This document shows positions 9,669-16,530 of a stretch of 64,000 nucleotides of DNA, one piece after another. The position numbers and the translations under genes are program-made. The stretch lies in assembly GCA_017557625.1 (NCBI GenBank), contig JAFYYG010000016.1, positions 35,188-99,187 on the forward strand, in the 5' to 3' direction. Under the pieces are notes generated by a model. The model made no database searches. It saw only the letters and a program-made list of their open reading frames with translations, and had not been told where the DNA came from. How positions within the stretch are numbered: position 1 is the stretch's first letter; the number at the start of each line of letters is the position of its first letter. Source of the DNA: Muribaculaceae bacterium. Its GTDB lineage: Bacteria > Bacteroidota > Bacteroidia > Bacteroidales > Muribaculaceae.

Positions 9669-10268
9669 TTATGGCATAAACCGCCTGATGAAGCTGGTTT
9701 TGAATGCCCAGCAGCTGTTTTGTTCCATCTTGCGGGGCAGAGGGGCGAGGTTTTGAACATCTACATCGGTTCGGCCCATGGTAATCATGCCATAGACCTT
9801 GCCGTCGCTGCCAAAGGCTGGGCAGCCACTGCAGCCGTGAGTGATGTGGTCAACGGTAGCGAGACGGAAGTATCCTTCCAAGTTATGGTCCTTAATTACA
9901 AGGCCTTGCGTAGACACTTGCCTGGGTATGACTCCACGCATCTGCCAACATAGGATGTCGAGATGATCATTTGGCTCAGCATCGCTGTCGGCAAGCGAAA
10001 ACGGACTTTTGAGACCAGGAATTGGATAAAAAGCTACATCATAACCCATGTGGTCATCAGTAGGCAGCTGCTTCGGTATCCATTGCTCAAAATGAAGAGG
10101 ATGATAATCATTGCCATTTCGCACATAACAGGTATCAGGAAATGTGAGCACATGGCCTGCGGTAACCAGATAGTCATCGATGCAGAAAGCCGTGCCAGCA
10201 AACGACCGCTCGTTGCCCATCTGTCTGAAAATGGGCATCACGTAGGGTAAGTAGTTTATGCTTTGCAT
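9669..10268 (-). CDS. Trypsin-like serine protease-fold protein, no signal peptide
   Basis: A 199-residue single-domain protein with a trypsin-like catalytic triad. His lies in FCIDDYLVTAGHVLTF (about residue 38), Asp in HMGYDVAFYPIPG (about 75) and Ser in HGCSGCPAFGSDGKVYG (about 147). The usual GxSGGP signature reads GCSGCP here, with Cys in place of the oxyanion-hole Gly. There is no leader peptide or membrane segment, so it is probably cytoplasmic, unlike DegP/HtrA enzymes, and there is no PDZ domain. Substrate and role are unknown. It ends at a clear terminator, and upstream lie heptanucleotide arrays rather than a recognisable promoter. Confidence 0.7.
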   Translation of the reverse strand: MQSINYLPYVMPIFRQMGNERSFAGTAFCIDDYLVTAGHVLTFPDTCYVRNGNDYHPLHFEQWIPKQLPTDDHMGYDVAFYPIPGLKSPFSLADSDAEPNDHLDILCWQMRGVIPRQVSTQGLVIKDHNLEGYFRLATVDHITHGCSGCPAFGSDGKVYGMITMGRTDVDVQNLAPLPRKMEQNSCWAFKTSFIRRFMP

Positions 10269-10270
10269 AA

Positions 10271-10298
10271 AAGTTTAGTGTTTAGTGTTTAGGTGTTT
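10271..10298. repeat. Heptanucleotide array (AGTGTTT type)
   Basis: About four tandem 7-nt units (AGTGTTT, AGTGTTT, AGGTGTT) lie immediately upstream of the protease-like start codon. Confidence 0.7.
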
Positions 10299-10360
10299 CA
10301 CACTGTCGTGCTCTTCACTATTCTTGATAACAATGCAAATTCTATGCCAAGGCTTAGGAA

Positions 10361-10434
10361 ACTATGAACTGAGAACTGAGAACTGAAAACTGAGAACTGA
10401 AAACTGAGAACTAAAAACTATGAACTGTGAACTA
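10361..10434. repeat. Heptanucleotide array (GAACTGA type) entering the permease 3' end
   Basis: About ten 7-nt units vary around GAACTGA, AAACTGA and GAACTAA. The array runs into the downstream end of the permease gene, so the last codons and stop of that gene (…IVHSS, TAG) are array sequence. Confidence 0.9.
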
Positions 10435-11656
10435 TTCGCAGCCGTCTACGCATGATGGTGCTAGTGACAAGTGACGTTACAAAACCTATACCAGCAACGA
10501 GCAATAGCACTATGAGCATATCGGTCCAAACCACCTTAACAGGATAAGCGTTGACTATCACCTGAGTGGGATCAGCACCAATCTTAAGCCACCCGAAAGT
10601 TTGCTGACCCAGACACAGCAAGAGACCAATCACTATACCCATTAAAGCTCCGAGCATAGTGATTAGCCACCCTTCGGCTACAAAGATGCGTGATATCTGT
10701 TTACTAGTGGCACCGAGGTTTTGGAAAGTGCGTATGCTCTCGTCCTTCTCAATGATGAGCAGCGACAATGTGCTGATAATGTTGAAAGTGGCGATAATCA
10801 TGATGAACGTGAGCAGCAAAAATGTCACCCATTTCTCCACATTAACCATTCGGAACGACTCCGATTGCTGCATCAGCCGGTTTTTCACCACATAATTTGT
10901 TCCCAGAGCCTGTTCAAGTTGTTTCATCACATCTTTCTCCTTGGCGCCAGGCTTGAGTTTCAGCTCAATTTGGGTAGCCTCAGTGTCATAATCAAACAGT
11001 TCTCGCGCCTTATCAATGGGGATAAAGATAAGGTCTTGATCGTAAGACGCTTGCTGAACTTGGAATATACCCTTCACAAATAGCGAATCGCTGGTGAAGG
11101 CATCTATGGGATTGGCAACGTTGACCTGACCCTCACGGCGGGGTGCATAGAGATGAAGCAAGCGCAGACTGTTGGCTTGAAGACGGAGGCTCACCGCTGG
11201 TCCCACCCCAACTATAGCGTAACTGTTACCAACCTCATCTTCAAGAGCAAACGAGCCATCCACGATGACACTGTCGATAGAATTTATCTCATTATAGTTG
11301 GCAGGAACGCCTTTCAACCGAACTGGCATCTGATAATCGACAAAGATGGCTAGAGCCTGGTCTTCAATTACCGGCATCGCCTTCTCAACACCCGCCACAC
11401 GGCTTATTACGGCAATGACACTGTCGGCGTTGCCAATGGTCTTGCCTACTGCTGGACACACAGCAATCTGAGGGTCGAGTTTTGCCAACTTTCCCTTTAT
11501 CACATCAGAGAAGCCATTAAAGACGCTAAGCACGCACACCAAAGCCGCAGTGGTCACCACCACACCGCATATCGAGATTATGCTGATGATGTTCACCGCG
11601 TTGTGAGCCTTCTTCGACTTCAAATAACGCAACGCTATTTTCAATGACAGAGCCAT
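10418..11656 (-). CDS. FtsX/LolC-LolE-type ABC transporter permease
   Basis: A 412-residue inner-membrane permease. One N-terminal helix (about 20-45; AVNIISIISICGVVVTTAALV) precedes a large periplasmic MacB_PCD-like domain. Three C-terminal helices follow (WVTFLLLTFIMIIATFNIIS, WLITMLGALMGIVIGLL, IVLLLVAGIGFVTSL). The cytoplasmic loop ESIRTFQNLGATSKQISRIF is the typical FtsX-family coupling element. It most resembles LolC/LolE, which release lipoproteins from the inner membrane. The cognate LolD ATPase is not in this window. The last five codons and the stop come from the heptamer array at 10361-10434. Confidence 0.88.
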   Translation of the reverse strand: MALSLKIALRYLKSKKAHNAVNIISIISICGVVVTTAALVCVLSVFNGFSDVIKGKLAKLDPQIAVCPAVGKTIGNADSVIAVISRVAGVEKAMPVIEDQALAIFVDYQMPVRLKGVPANYNEINSIDSVIVDGSFALEDEVGNSYAIVGVGPAVSLRLQANSLRLLHLYAPRREGQVNVANPIDAFTSDSLFVKGIFQVQQASYDQDLIFIPIDKARELFDYDTEATQIELKLKPGAKEKDVMKQLEQALGTNYVVKNRLMQQSESFRMVNVEKWVTFLLLTFIMIIATFNIISTLSLLIIEKDESIRTFQNLGATSKQISRIFVAEGWLITMLGALMGIVIGLLLCLGQQTFGWLKIGADPTQVIVNAYPVKVVWTDMLIVLLLVAGIGFVTSLVTSTIMRRRLRIVHSS

Positions 11657-11657
11657 T

Positions 11658-11746
11658 ATTTTAAGTGTTAAGTGTCAAGTTTTAAGCAGGGACGAGGCCT
11701 GCCTCGTCCGTCAATCTCCAATCCCCGATCCTCGATCCCCGATCTA
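11658..11746. repeat. Heptanucleotide arrays (TTAAGTG type, then GATCCCC type) between rbfA and the permease
   Basis: Positions 11658-11689 hold about four TTAAGTG-like units. Positions 11714-11746 hold about five units of the GATCCCC/GATCCTC family. The second array runs directly into the rbfA stop codon (TAG followed on the minus strand by ATCGGGGATCGAGG). Confidence 0.85.
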
Positions 11747-12079
11747 CTTCTTAAGCAACTCGTCAATATGCTCAATATAATCGAGTGAGTCGTCTATATA
11801 GAACACCAGCTCAGGAGTCTTGCGCAACTGGTTGCGCACACGCTGAGCAAGGGCATAGCGGATGGTCTTCTCGTTGCGGTTGGCGGTTTCGACAATCTCC
11901 TGTCCTCTCTCGCTTGGGAACACACTCAGGTGCACACGGGCGATGCTCAGGTCGGGCGACACGCGCACGTTGCTCACGCTCACCAGCACACCGCGCATCT
12001 TGGCGGTGTCCTCGCGGAATATCTCACTCAAATCTTTCTGTATCTGTCGTTGTATCTTCTGTAATCTTGTTGATTCCAT
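11744..12079 (-). CDS. rbfA: Ribosome-binding factor A
   Basis: A 111-residue protein of normal RbfA length. It contains the conserved N-terminal helix (MESTRLQKIQRQIQKDLSEIF), the RVSPDLSIARVHLSVFP core and C-terminal LRKTPELVFYIDDSLDY. RbfA binds the 30S subunit and helps mature the 5' end of 16S rRNA. It lies 8 nt downstream of the disrupted YoeB-like toxin and ahead of the permease gene on the same strand. Its stop codon is the first base triplet of a GATC-type heptamer array. Confidence 0.95.
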   Translation of the reverse strand: MESTRLQKIQRQIQKDLSEIFREDTAKMRGVLVSVSNVRVSPDLSIARVHLSVFPSERGQEIVETANRNEKTIRYALAQRVRNQLRKTPELVFYIDDSLDYIEHIDELLKK

Positions 12080-12087
12080 ATTATTTA

Positions 12088-12354
12088 TTATTCGTAATGT
12101 CCAAAAACTGAAATTATTATAACTTCAACAATATCATTAAGTACCTTGTACACAATGCGATGTTTTTTATTGATTCTGCGTGAATAAGTATTGGGACCCA
12201 AATACTTGAGTTGTTCAACTTGTCCTGTCCCAGTTGTGGGATGATGTTCAATTTCAATAAGAAGTTTCTCTAATTTCTTGATAAGATGAGGACTTTCTTT
12301 TTTAAGTTTAATTAAGCCTACTTAAGCTTTCTCTGAAAAGAAGATTTTATACAT
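12088..12354 (-). pseudogene. YoeB/Txe-family mRNA-interferase toxin, disrupted by an in-frame stop
   Basis: On the minus strand the frame begins MYKIFFSEKA, hits TAA at codon 11 (12324-12322), then stays open for 77 codons and ends in TAA at 12090-12088. After the stop it reads KLKKESPHLIKKLEKLLIEI, GTGQVEQLK, SRRINKKHRIVYKV and FGHYE. This is a full-length YoeB relative (88 positions) with the expected Glu, Arg and His-Tyr active-site residues still in place. The ATG overlaps the end of the antitoxin gene by 8 nt, the standard arrangement. One substitution (for example AAA or CAA to TAA) would explain the loss. No ATG follows soon after the stop, so I infer the toxin is inactive unless read through. 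Confidence 0.85.
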
Positions 12355-12613
12355 TGGTAAGCCTATTTAAAAACTGTTCCATACTTTCATCATCTCTTTT
12401 GTAATAACCTTTGCCCGAATTATATTCAACTTCAGCTTCGGCGGCCATGTTCGCTAAATCCTCCATGCTATAAACGGTGTCGTCTTTAGTCACGGGTGTG
12501 ACTTTGAAACTGCCGTGGTCGCGGGACTTGATTATCACGTCCTCACCATTGCGTGCTTGGCGAAGATAACGGCCTTGATTGGCGCGAAAATCGCGAGTGC
12601 TTACTATTATCAT
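12347..12613 (-). CDS. YefM/Phd-family antitoxin
   Basis: An 88-residue antitoxin of the YefM type. The N-terminal Phd-fold DNA-binding part reads STRDFRANQGRYLRQA, then ARNGEDVIIKSRDHGSFKV. The C-terminal half, which would bind the toxin, is acidic and Tyr-rich (AEVEYNSGKGYYKRDDES). YefM binds its own promoter and neutralises YoeB-type ribosome-dependent RNases. The adjacent toxin frame has a premature stop, so this antitoxin now looks orphaned. A TATCTTTG (plus-strand 12651-12658) upstream is a plausible -7 element. Confidence 0.88.
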   Translation of the reverse strand: MIIVSTRDFRANQGRYLRQARNGEDVIIKSRDHGSFKVTPVTKDDTVYSMEDLANMAAEAEVEYNSGKGYYKRDDESMEQFLNRLTNV

Positions 12614-12746
12614 AATCGTTAAATTTTAAGTAGTGACTGTTTTTAGACTGCAAAGATAACACCTTTTCCTGAATTGTGTACCAAAATGGCGCACATTCTT
12701 TAGGAAACCTCAAATATTTGGCAAGTAGTAAAAAAATTGAGATATA

Positions 12747-12778
12747 TTTGGTTTTTATTAAAATTTTCTTTTCCTTTG
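12747..12778 (+). promoter_or_regulatory. Promoter of the Cys-motif/carboxypeptidase-regulatory gene
   Basis: TTTG (12747-12750) is separated by exactly 20 nt from TTCCTTTG (12771-12778), one mismatch from TAnnTTTG. The ATG lies 30 nt downstream. Confidence 0.6.
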
Positions 12779-12807
12779 CGAAAATCAACTCCACAAATCA
12801 TTTTATT

Positions 12808-13455
12808 ATGAAAGAAAAAAAGATCTGCAAGGCACTCAAAGAAATCAGGCTGAATATTGCTCAAGCCAATGATATCAATTATATTCCCGCAGAGTGCGAC
12901 CACAAGGGAGACTGCTCGGGAACATGTCCTCAATGTGAGAAAGAATTGCAATACATTGAGCAACAGTTGTTACGTCGTAAGACTCTTGGCAAGGCAGCAG
13001 TGGTTGCAGGTCTTGCTATTGGAGCAACAAGCATCGCGCCAGTGATGGCACAGACATATCATAATGTGCCAAAAGTTGTGCAAAGCAAAGAGGAACTGAA
13101 GCCTGTTGATTGTGCACCAAATGACGCTGCCGCAATAATTGTGCGTGGATGTGTCCTCGATGAGGATAATGAGCCATTGATTGGAGTGATGATTCACGTC
13201 CTTGACGAAAAAGATAAAATAACAAAACTCGGTACTGCCACTGATTATGACGGACAGTTTGCCATCAGGGTTTCAAAAGGTTGCAAGATACAGATAGCAT
13301 GTATTGGTTATAAGAAAGTGACTAAGAAACTTACCAATCCCGAGGAAAATCTAGTCATTAAAATGGATGATGATTTCACACTCATAGGAGAGGTTGTAAT
13401 TGTTAAGCAAAAAACTATGCCCGATGTCGATGCCGACATCTACGAGATGAGATAA
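12808..13455 (+). CDS. Membrane protein with N-terminal four-Cys motif and carboxypeptidase-regulatory-like domain
   Basis: I chose the ATG at 12808, just downstream of a well-spaced promoter, giving 215 residues. Residues 1-55 are soluble and contain a Cys cluster (CDHKGDCSGTCPQC, about 31-44) that could bind a metal. Residues 58-85 form a hydrophobic segment (LGKAAVVAGLAIGATSIAPVMAQ). Residues 110-200 form a CarboxypepD_reg-like beta-sandwich (VRGCVLDEDNEPLIGV, TDYDGQFAI, IACIGYKK), as found at the start of TonB-dependent receptors. The same layout occurs in Bacteroidetes TonB-family proteins with a C-terminal TonB domain. Here none follows in frame, but a TonB-like remnant lies just downstream on the other strand. 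Function is unknown; a role in envelope signalling or energy transduction is inference. Confidence 0.75.
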   Translation: MKEKKICKALKEIRLNIAQANDINYIPAECDHKGDCSGTCPQCEKELQYIEQQLLRRKTLGKAAVVAGLAIGATSIAPVMAQTYHNVPKVVQSKEELKPVDCAPNDAAAIIVRGCVLDEDNEPLIGVMIHVLDEKDKITKLGTATDYDGQFAIRVSKGCKIQIACIGYKKVTKKLTNPEENLVIKMDDDFTLIGEVVIVKQKTMPDVDADIYEMR

Positions 13456-13465
13456 TCTGGTATTT

Positions 13466-13597
13466 TTAGAAACTTATTTTGGTTTCTTCACCTTGAATCT
13501 TAAAAGTGATGGGCAGGGTGTACCACACGCTAATTGGTTCGCCAACTGCATTGCGACCTGGTGAGAAATCGGGCAGCAATTTAATAACTAAGGCTTT
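13466..13597 (-). pseudogene. Fragment of a TonB C-terminal domain
   Basis: On the minus strand an open stretch without a start codon reads LLPDFSPGRNAVGEPISV, then WYTLPITFKIQGEETKISF and a stop at 13468-13466. The pattern 'P.F.PG...G.PV.V.YTLPITF' is the last strand pair of TonB C-terminal domains in Bacteroidetes. Only about 43 residues are open, and the 5' end is cut by the end of the O-methyltransferase gene. It is therefore a remnant, left between two intact genes and facing the Cys-motif gene tail to tail. Confidence 0.7.
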
Positions 13598-14229
13598 TTA
13601 TAAAGTATTGTGAGGCCATCGCGCAAGGGCAAGATAACAGTCTCGACTCGCGGATCGTGAGCCACTAGGTCGTTGAAGTCGCGGATGCCTTGAGTTTGGT
13701 CATCCATCTTCTTGCCGTGGAGATCGGTGACTTTGCCGTCCCACAAGGTGTTGTCGGCGATGATGAACCCGCCAGGCCTCACATGGTTAATCACGAGGTT
13801 GAAATAATCCACATATTGCCGCTTGTTGGCATCGACAAATACTAAATCGAAGTCGCCGCCGAGCTGTGGCACTATCTCATTGCAGTCGCCAATGTGGAGC
13901 GTAATACGGTCGCCAACTGGTGATTGCGCAAAATGGCGGCGAAGAAAATCCTCCAGTTCATCCTCTATCTCAATGCTGTGGATGCGGGCATCTTCTTCAA
14001 GCAGCCCCTCGGCAAGGCATTGCGCCGAGTAGCCCGAATAGGTGCCAAGTTCAAGCACCCGATTAGGACGTATCATGCGCACTAGCATCTTGAGCAAACG
14101 ACCCTGCAGGTGCCCCGAGCACATGCGCGAGTAGAGCAACTCGATGTGAGTGTCACGGTCAAGCTCATGCAGATGCTCTGGCTCAGTATCGATGTGCGAC
14201 AGTATATAATTTTCAAGTTCTTGAGTCAT
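13588..14229 (-). CDS. Class I SAM-dependent O-methyltransferase
   Basis: I take the start as the ATG at 14229 (MTQELENYILSHID), because the upstream in-frame ATG at 14274 would put translation in a hydrophobic stretch without family similarity. The resulting protein of 213 residues matches the caffeoyl-CoA/catechol O-methyltransferase-like family common in bacteria. Motif I is VLELGTYSGYSAQCLAEGL. A metal/substrate Asp region is FDLVFVDANKRQYVDYF, followed by GGFIIADNTLWDGKV. The substrate is unknown. A strong promoter (TTTG-N20-TAATTTTG) lies upstream at 14303-14334. Confidence 0.9.
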   Translation of the reverse strand: MTQELENYILSHIDTEPEHLHELDRDTHIELLYSRMCSGHLQGRLLKMLVRMIRPNRVLELGTYSGYSAQCLAEGLLEEDARIHSIEIEDELEDFLRRHFAQSPVGDRITLHIGDCNEIVPQLGGDFDLVFVDANKRQYVDYFNLVINHVRPGGFIIADNTLWDGKVTDLHGKKMDDQTQGIRDFNDLVAHDPRVETVILPLRDGLTILYKKP

Positions 14230-14302
14230 AGTTATAAAGCTGACAAGCAACGAGTAAACAAGCTGACAAGGCAATGGTTAGTATGCCTCTTAATCTTAGG
14301 TG

Positions 14303-14334
14303 CAAAATTACCACAAAGTATTTGAAACAGCAAA
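14303..14334 (-). promoter_or_regulatory. Promoter of the O-methyltransferase gene
   Basis: On the minus strand TTTG (14334-14331) is followed after exactly 20 nt by TAATTTTG (14310-14303), a full consensus Bacteroidetes promoter. Together with 14359-14390 on the plus strand it forms a divergent promoter pair. Confidence 0.8.
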
Positions 14335-14358
14335 CGTTGATTGATTTTTCGTATTATT

Positions 14359-14390
14359 TTTGCGTTTATGCAATAAAACACCTAATTTTG
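14359..14390 (+). promoter_or_regulatory. Promoter of the 14420 lipoprotein gene
   Basis: TTTG (14359-14362), a 20-nt spacer and TAATTTTG (14383-14390) form a full consensus Bacteroidetes promoter. The ATG lies 29 nt downstream. Confidence 0.8.
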
Positions 14391-14419
14391 TGAATTGTAT
14401 AACACCAAAACATTATAAC

Positions 14420-15154
14420 ATGAAACTCTCAAAAGCAATTATTCTGGCTGTAGCGGTTCTTTTGATTGTGGGAGCCACAAACACAGCATGCAAACAATCC
14501 CCTAAAGACCAAGAGTCAGAGTCTCAACAGTCGAGCAAAGTTGATGAAAAAACCGATGTTTCGACAGTTGATGAGTCAAAGTTTCAAGCCACATGTGCAG
14601 GAGACATCAACCACAACACATGGAAACCTAACGAAGCTACAAGCGTGGAGTTTAATGCCTTCCCCGCCAATATCGCCGAGTGGAAACACATGCAAGAAAT
14701 GCTGGGTGATGAACCGCAGGGGGCAGCAGCACTGCAAGTGATGGCTTTTGAGCTATTCCGCAACAACCGCACCGACGGCGAGGAGGCACTACGATTGAAC
14801 AACACTCAGACCAACTACAACAGCACTGTAGAGCGCCTGCACGAGATTATGGGCAGCGACAAATATTATGCCCGCCCTTACATCGCTTGGGCAATGCTCA
14901 ACGGAGCAACTCCCGAAAATGGATATACCGTCGAACCACCCTACACCATCAAAATGAAAGTTGACCCAAACAAAAAGTACCAAGAGAGCCAGATGCTTCA
15001 CGGCACAGTCATCTACCTGCTCATCGACAGCAAGGGTTGGGACACCAACTGGCGCGGCGTAGAGGTTGTTAAGCCCGAAGGCAGCGAATACTTCGTGGTT
15101 AGCAACTGCCCGGCAATGTACACCCAGTGCAAAGAGGCAAAAACAAACAAATAA
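14420..15154 (+). CDS. Secreted protein of unknown function, probable lipoprotein
   Basis: The start at 14420 follows a consensus promoter and gives 244 residues. The N-terminus is a signal sequence (KAIILAVAVLLIVGATNTAC) ending in Cys, consistent with lipidation although the -3 residue is atypical. A Ser/Gln/Glu-rich linker follows. The mature domain starts at about residue 55 (FQATCAGDIN) and contains QMLGDEPQ-like and GAAALQVMAFELFRNNRTDG segments. It ends with VSNCPAMYTQCKEA, so two or more cysteines may pair in the periplasm. Similar proteins occur in Bacteroides, but I do not recognise a characterised family. A hairpin at 15172-15207 ends the transcript. Confidence 0.7.
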   Translation: MKLSKAIILAVAVLLIVGATNTACKQSPKDQESESQQSSKVDEKTDVSTVDESKFQATCAGDINHNTWKPNEATSVEFNAFPANIAEWKHMQEMLGDEPQGAAALQVMAFELFRNNRTDGEEALRLNNTQTNYNSTVERLHEIMGSDKYYARPYIAWAMLNGATPENGYTVEPPYTIKMKVDPNKKYQESQMLHGTVIYLLIDSKGWDTNWRGVEVVKPEGSEYFVVSNCPAMYTQCKEAKTNK

Positions 15155-15171
15155 TAAACCTAAAAAAGCTA

Positions 15172-15207
15172 ATAGCGGATGTGCAACAAAGTAGACACAC
15201 CCGCTAT
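15172..15207 (+). terminator. Hairpin after the 14420 gene
   Basis: Arms 15172-15183 (ATAGCGGATGTG) and 15196-15207 pair with one mismatch around a 12-nt loop. The T-run after it is weak. It separates converging genes and could serve both strands. Confidence 0.55.
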
Positions 15208-15230
15208 ATCCTTGTGAAATAACAGCCTGA

Positions 15231-15473
15231 TTAAGGGGTGTTATTCTTTTTAGAAGGCAATTGGGGTGTCAATCTTTGTTTTTCTTCATCATACCTTGAA
15301 CTGTTCGGAATATCCTCACGTCTTTGCCAAAGACGTATTTTCACGTCATAGCCCTCTTCTATGGCCCTTTCTATTTCGCCTTGTTCCAACTCTTCAGGAC
15401 TATACTCCATAACGCAAGAGTGTAATGAACCACAAGCTACAAATATCACTAATAACAATCTTAATATCTTCAT
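15231..15473 (-). CDS. Small lipoprotein of unknown function
   Basis: The frame starts at MKILRLLLVIF (15473) and encodes 80 residues. A short hydrophobic leader ends in SLHSCVMEY, a lipobox-like Cys. The mature part is highly charged (SPEELEQGEIERAIEEGYDV, LWQRREDIPNSSRYDEEKQR). It is the last of three small minus-strand genes (15231-16178) that appear to form an operon. I do not recognise the family. Confidence 0.55.
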   Translation of the reverse strand: MKILRLLLVIFVACGSLHSCVMEYSPEELEQGEIERAIEEGYDVKIRLWQRREDIPNSSRYDEEKQRLTPQLPSKKNNTP

Positions 15474-15496
15474 AATAAACAATTTAAATGTTTTGA

Positions 15497-15790
15497 CTAT
15501 TTATCCTCATCAGGAGTATTGAACTCATCACCTATAAGGGACATTATTCTTTGGTATTCCCTGGTTTTTACAAAGGCGGTGTCACATAATGCACTGTCAT
15601 TTTCCATGTACCACTGAAGGCCTTCCCTGAGCGCTTTATGGAATTTTATCTCACGCTCAAGCTTGTAGTTCGCCACATTATAAGGATGAATTTCATTACC
15701 ACAAACAAACATCATTTTGCCATAACAAAACGAAACAAATCCTATAAACAAGATAAAAACTGCGTAAATTATATATGGAACGTATTTCAT
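15497..15790 (-). CDS. Small single-span membrane protein, paralogue of its neighbour
   Basis: A 97-residue protein with one N-terminal transmembrane helix (VPYIIYAVFILFIGFVSFCYG) and a soluble tail. The segment LREGLQWYMENDSALCDTAF plus VKTREYQRIM matches LLDGLHWYLINDSAFWESSF plus VKTQEYKNID in the next gene (15810-16178). The two are therefore tandem paralogues. The 24-nt gap to the downstream lipoprotein gene and 19-nt gap to its paralogue suggest an operon. Function is unknown. Confidence 0.6.
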   Translation of the reverse strand: MKYVPYIIYAVFILFIGFVSFCYGKMMFVCGNEIHPYNVANYKLEREIKFHKALREGLQWYMENDSALCDTAFVKTREYQRIMSLIGDEFNTPDEDK

Positions 15791-15809
15791 TATATCCGTT
15801 TTTTATTAG

Positions 15810-16178
15810 TTAATAATGATGTCTTACTATATCACTCTCGTCTATGGTTTCCTTTGCTTTCCAGTCGGGAGAATCAAAATCGCCCCATTCCACCATACCA
15901 TCTATATTCTTGTATTCCTGAGTTTTAACAAAGGAAGATTCCCAAAATGCACTGTCGTTAATCAAATACCAATGCAGTCCATCTAACAGTGCATTAGAAA
16001 TTATCATCTCTTTCTCCAAATCGGCTTTTACAGCCTCAACAGGGCGAGGTATAGGATCGGGATGGGAATGTTTTTTTTCGTATACTAACAACCCCAATTT
16101 AAAACCAATAATTGGTGTGATCAATATGCCTAAAATCATACATATAGCAATAAGTATAGCAATAAGTACTTTCTTCAT
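15810..16178 (-). CDS. Small single-span membrane protein, paralogue of its neighbour
   Basis: A 122-residue protein. It starts with a long hydrophobic segment (VLIAILIAICMILGILITPI and onward, about 4-32). The tail is soluble and contains the same WY-x-NDSA-F-VKT-EY block as the downstream paralogue. It has a longer acidic C-terminus (WGDFDSPDWKAKETIDESD). It is first of the three-gene cluster. I do not recognise the family. Confidence 0.6.
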   Translation of the reverse strand: MKKVLIAILIAICMILGILITPIIGFKLGLLVYEKKHSHPDPIPRPVEAVKADLEKEMIISNALLDGLHWYLINDSAFWESSFVKTQEYKNIDGMVEWGDFDSPDWKAKETIDESDIVRHHY

Positions 16179-16254
16179 TTTTCCACTTTTTATTTGTTAA
16201 TGATTGATTGTTTAAAGAAGGCTTCTTTCCATCCAACAGATAACAGAAAACAGA

Positions 16255-16287
16255 AGACCGTGCCTCGATTTCTCTGGGGCACGGTCT
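16255..16287 (-). terminator. Rho-independent terminator of the 16297 lipoprotein gene
   Basis: The 10-bp perfect stem AGACCGTGCC (16255-16264) / GGCACGGTCT (16278-16287) has a 13-nt loop. On the minus strand it is followed by TCTGTTTTCTGTT. It lies 10 nt after the stop codon. Confidence 0.85.
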
Positions 16288-16296
16288 CTTGAGGTT

Positions 16297-16530
16297 TTAA
16301 CCCTCGGTCTTAGTCTCTGTATTGTTTTCAGTTGTCTGCTCACCAGCGTTGGTGTTCTGCTCGGTGGGAGCAGCAGCGTTGTCCTTAACTTCGGTGGTCT
16401 CACCCTCGGCTGCTGGGCTCACGCTCTCGGTGCTGGCGCTGCTGCCACTGGCGTCACTGGCGCTCTTGGTCTCACATGAAACAAATGTCATTGCAAATAC
16501 TGCTGCGAACAATAAAACTAACTTTTTCAT
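16297..16530 (-). CDS. Small Ser/Thr/Glu-rich lipoprotein
   Basis: The start at 16530 (MKKLVLLFAAVFAMTFVSCE) gives 77 residues. A clear lipobox (FVSC) is followed by a low-complexity tail of Ser, Ala, Thr, Glu and Asn with no hydrophobic core (TESVSPAAEGETTEVKDN). It is probably a disordered outer-membrane or periplasmic lipoprotein of unknown role. A TAATTTTG box on the minus strand (plus 16636-16643) lies about 100 nt upstream and a strong terminator follows. Confidence 0.65.
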   Translation of the reverse strand: MKKLVLLFAAVFAMTFVSCETKSASDASGSSASTESVSPAAEGETTEVKDNAAAPTEQNTNAGEQTTENNTETKTEG

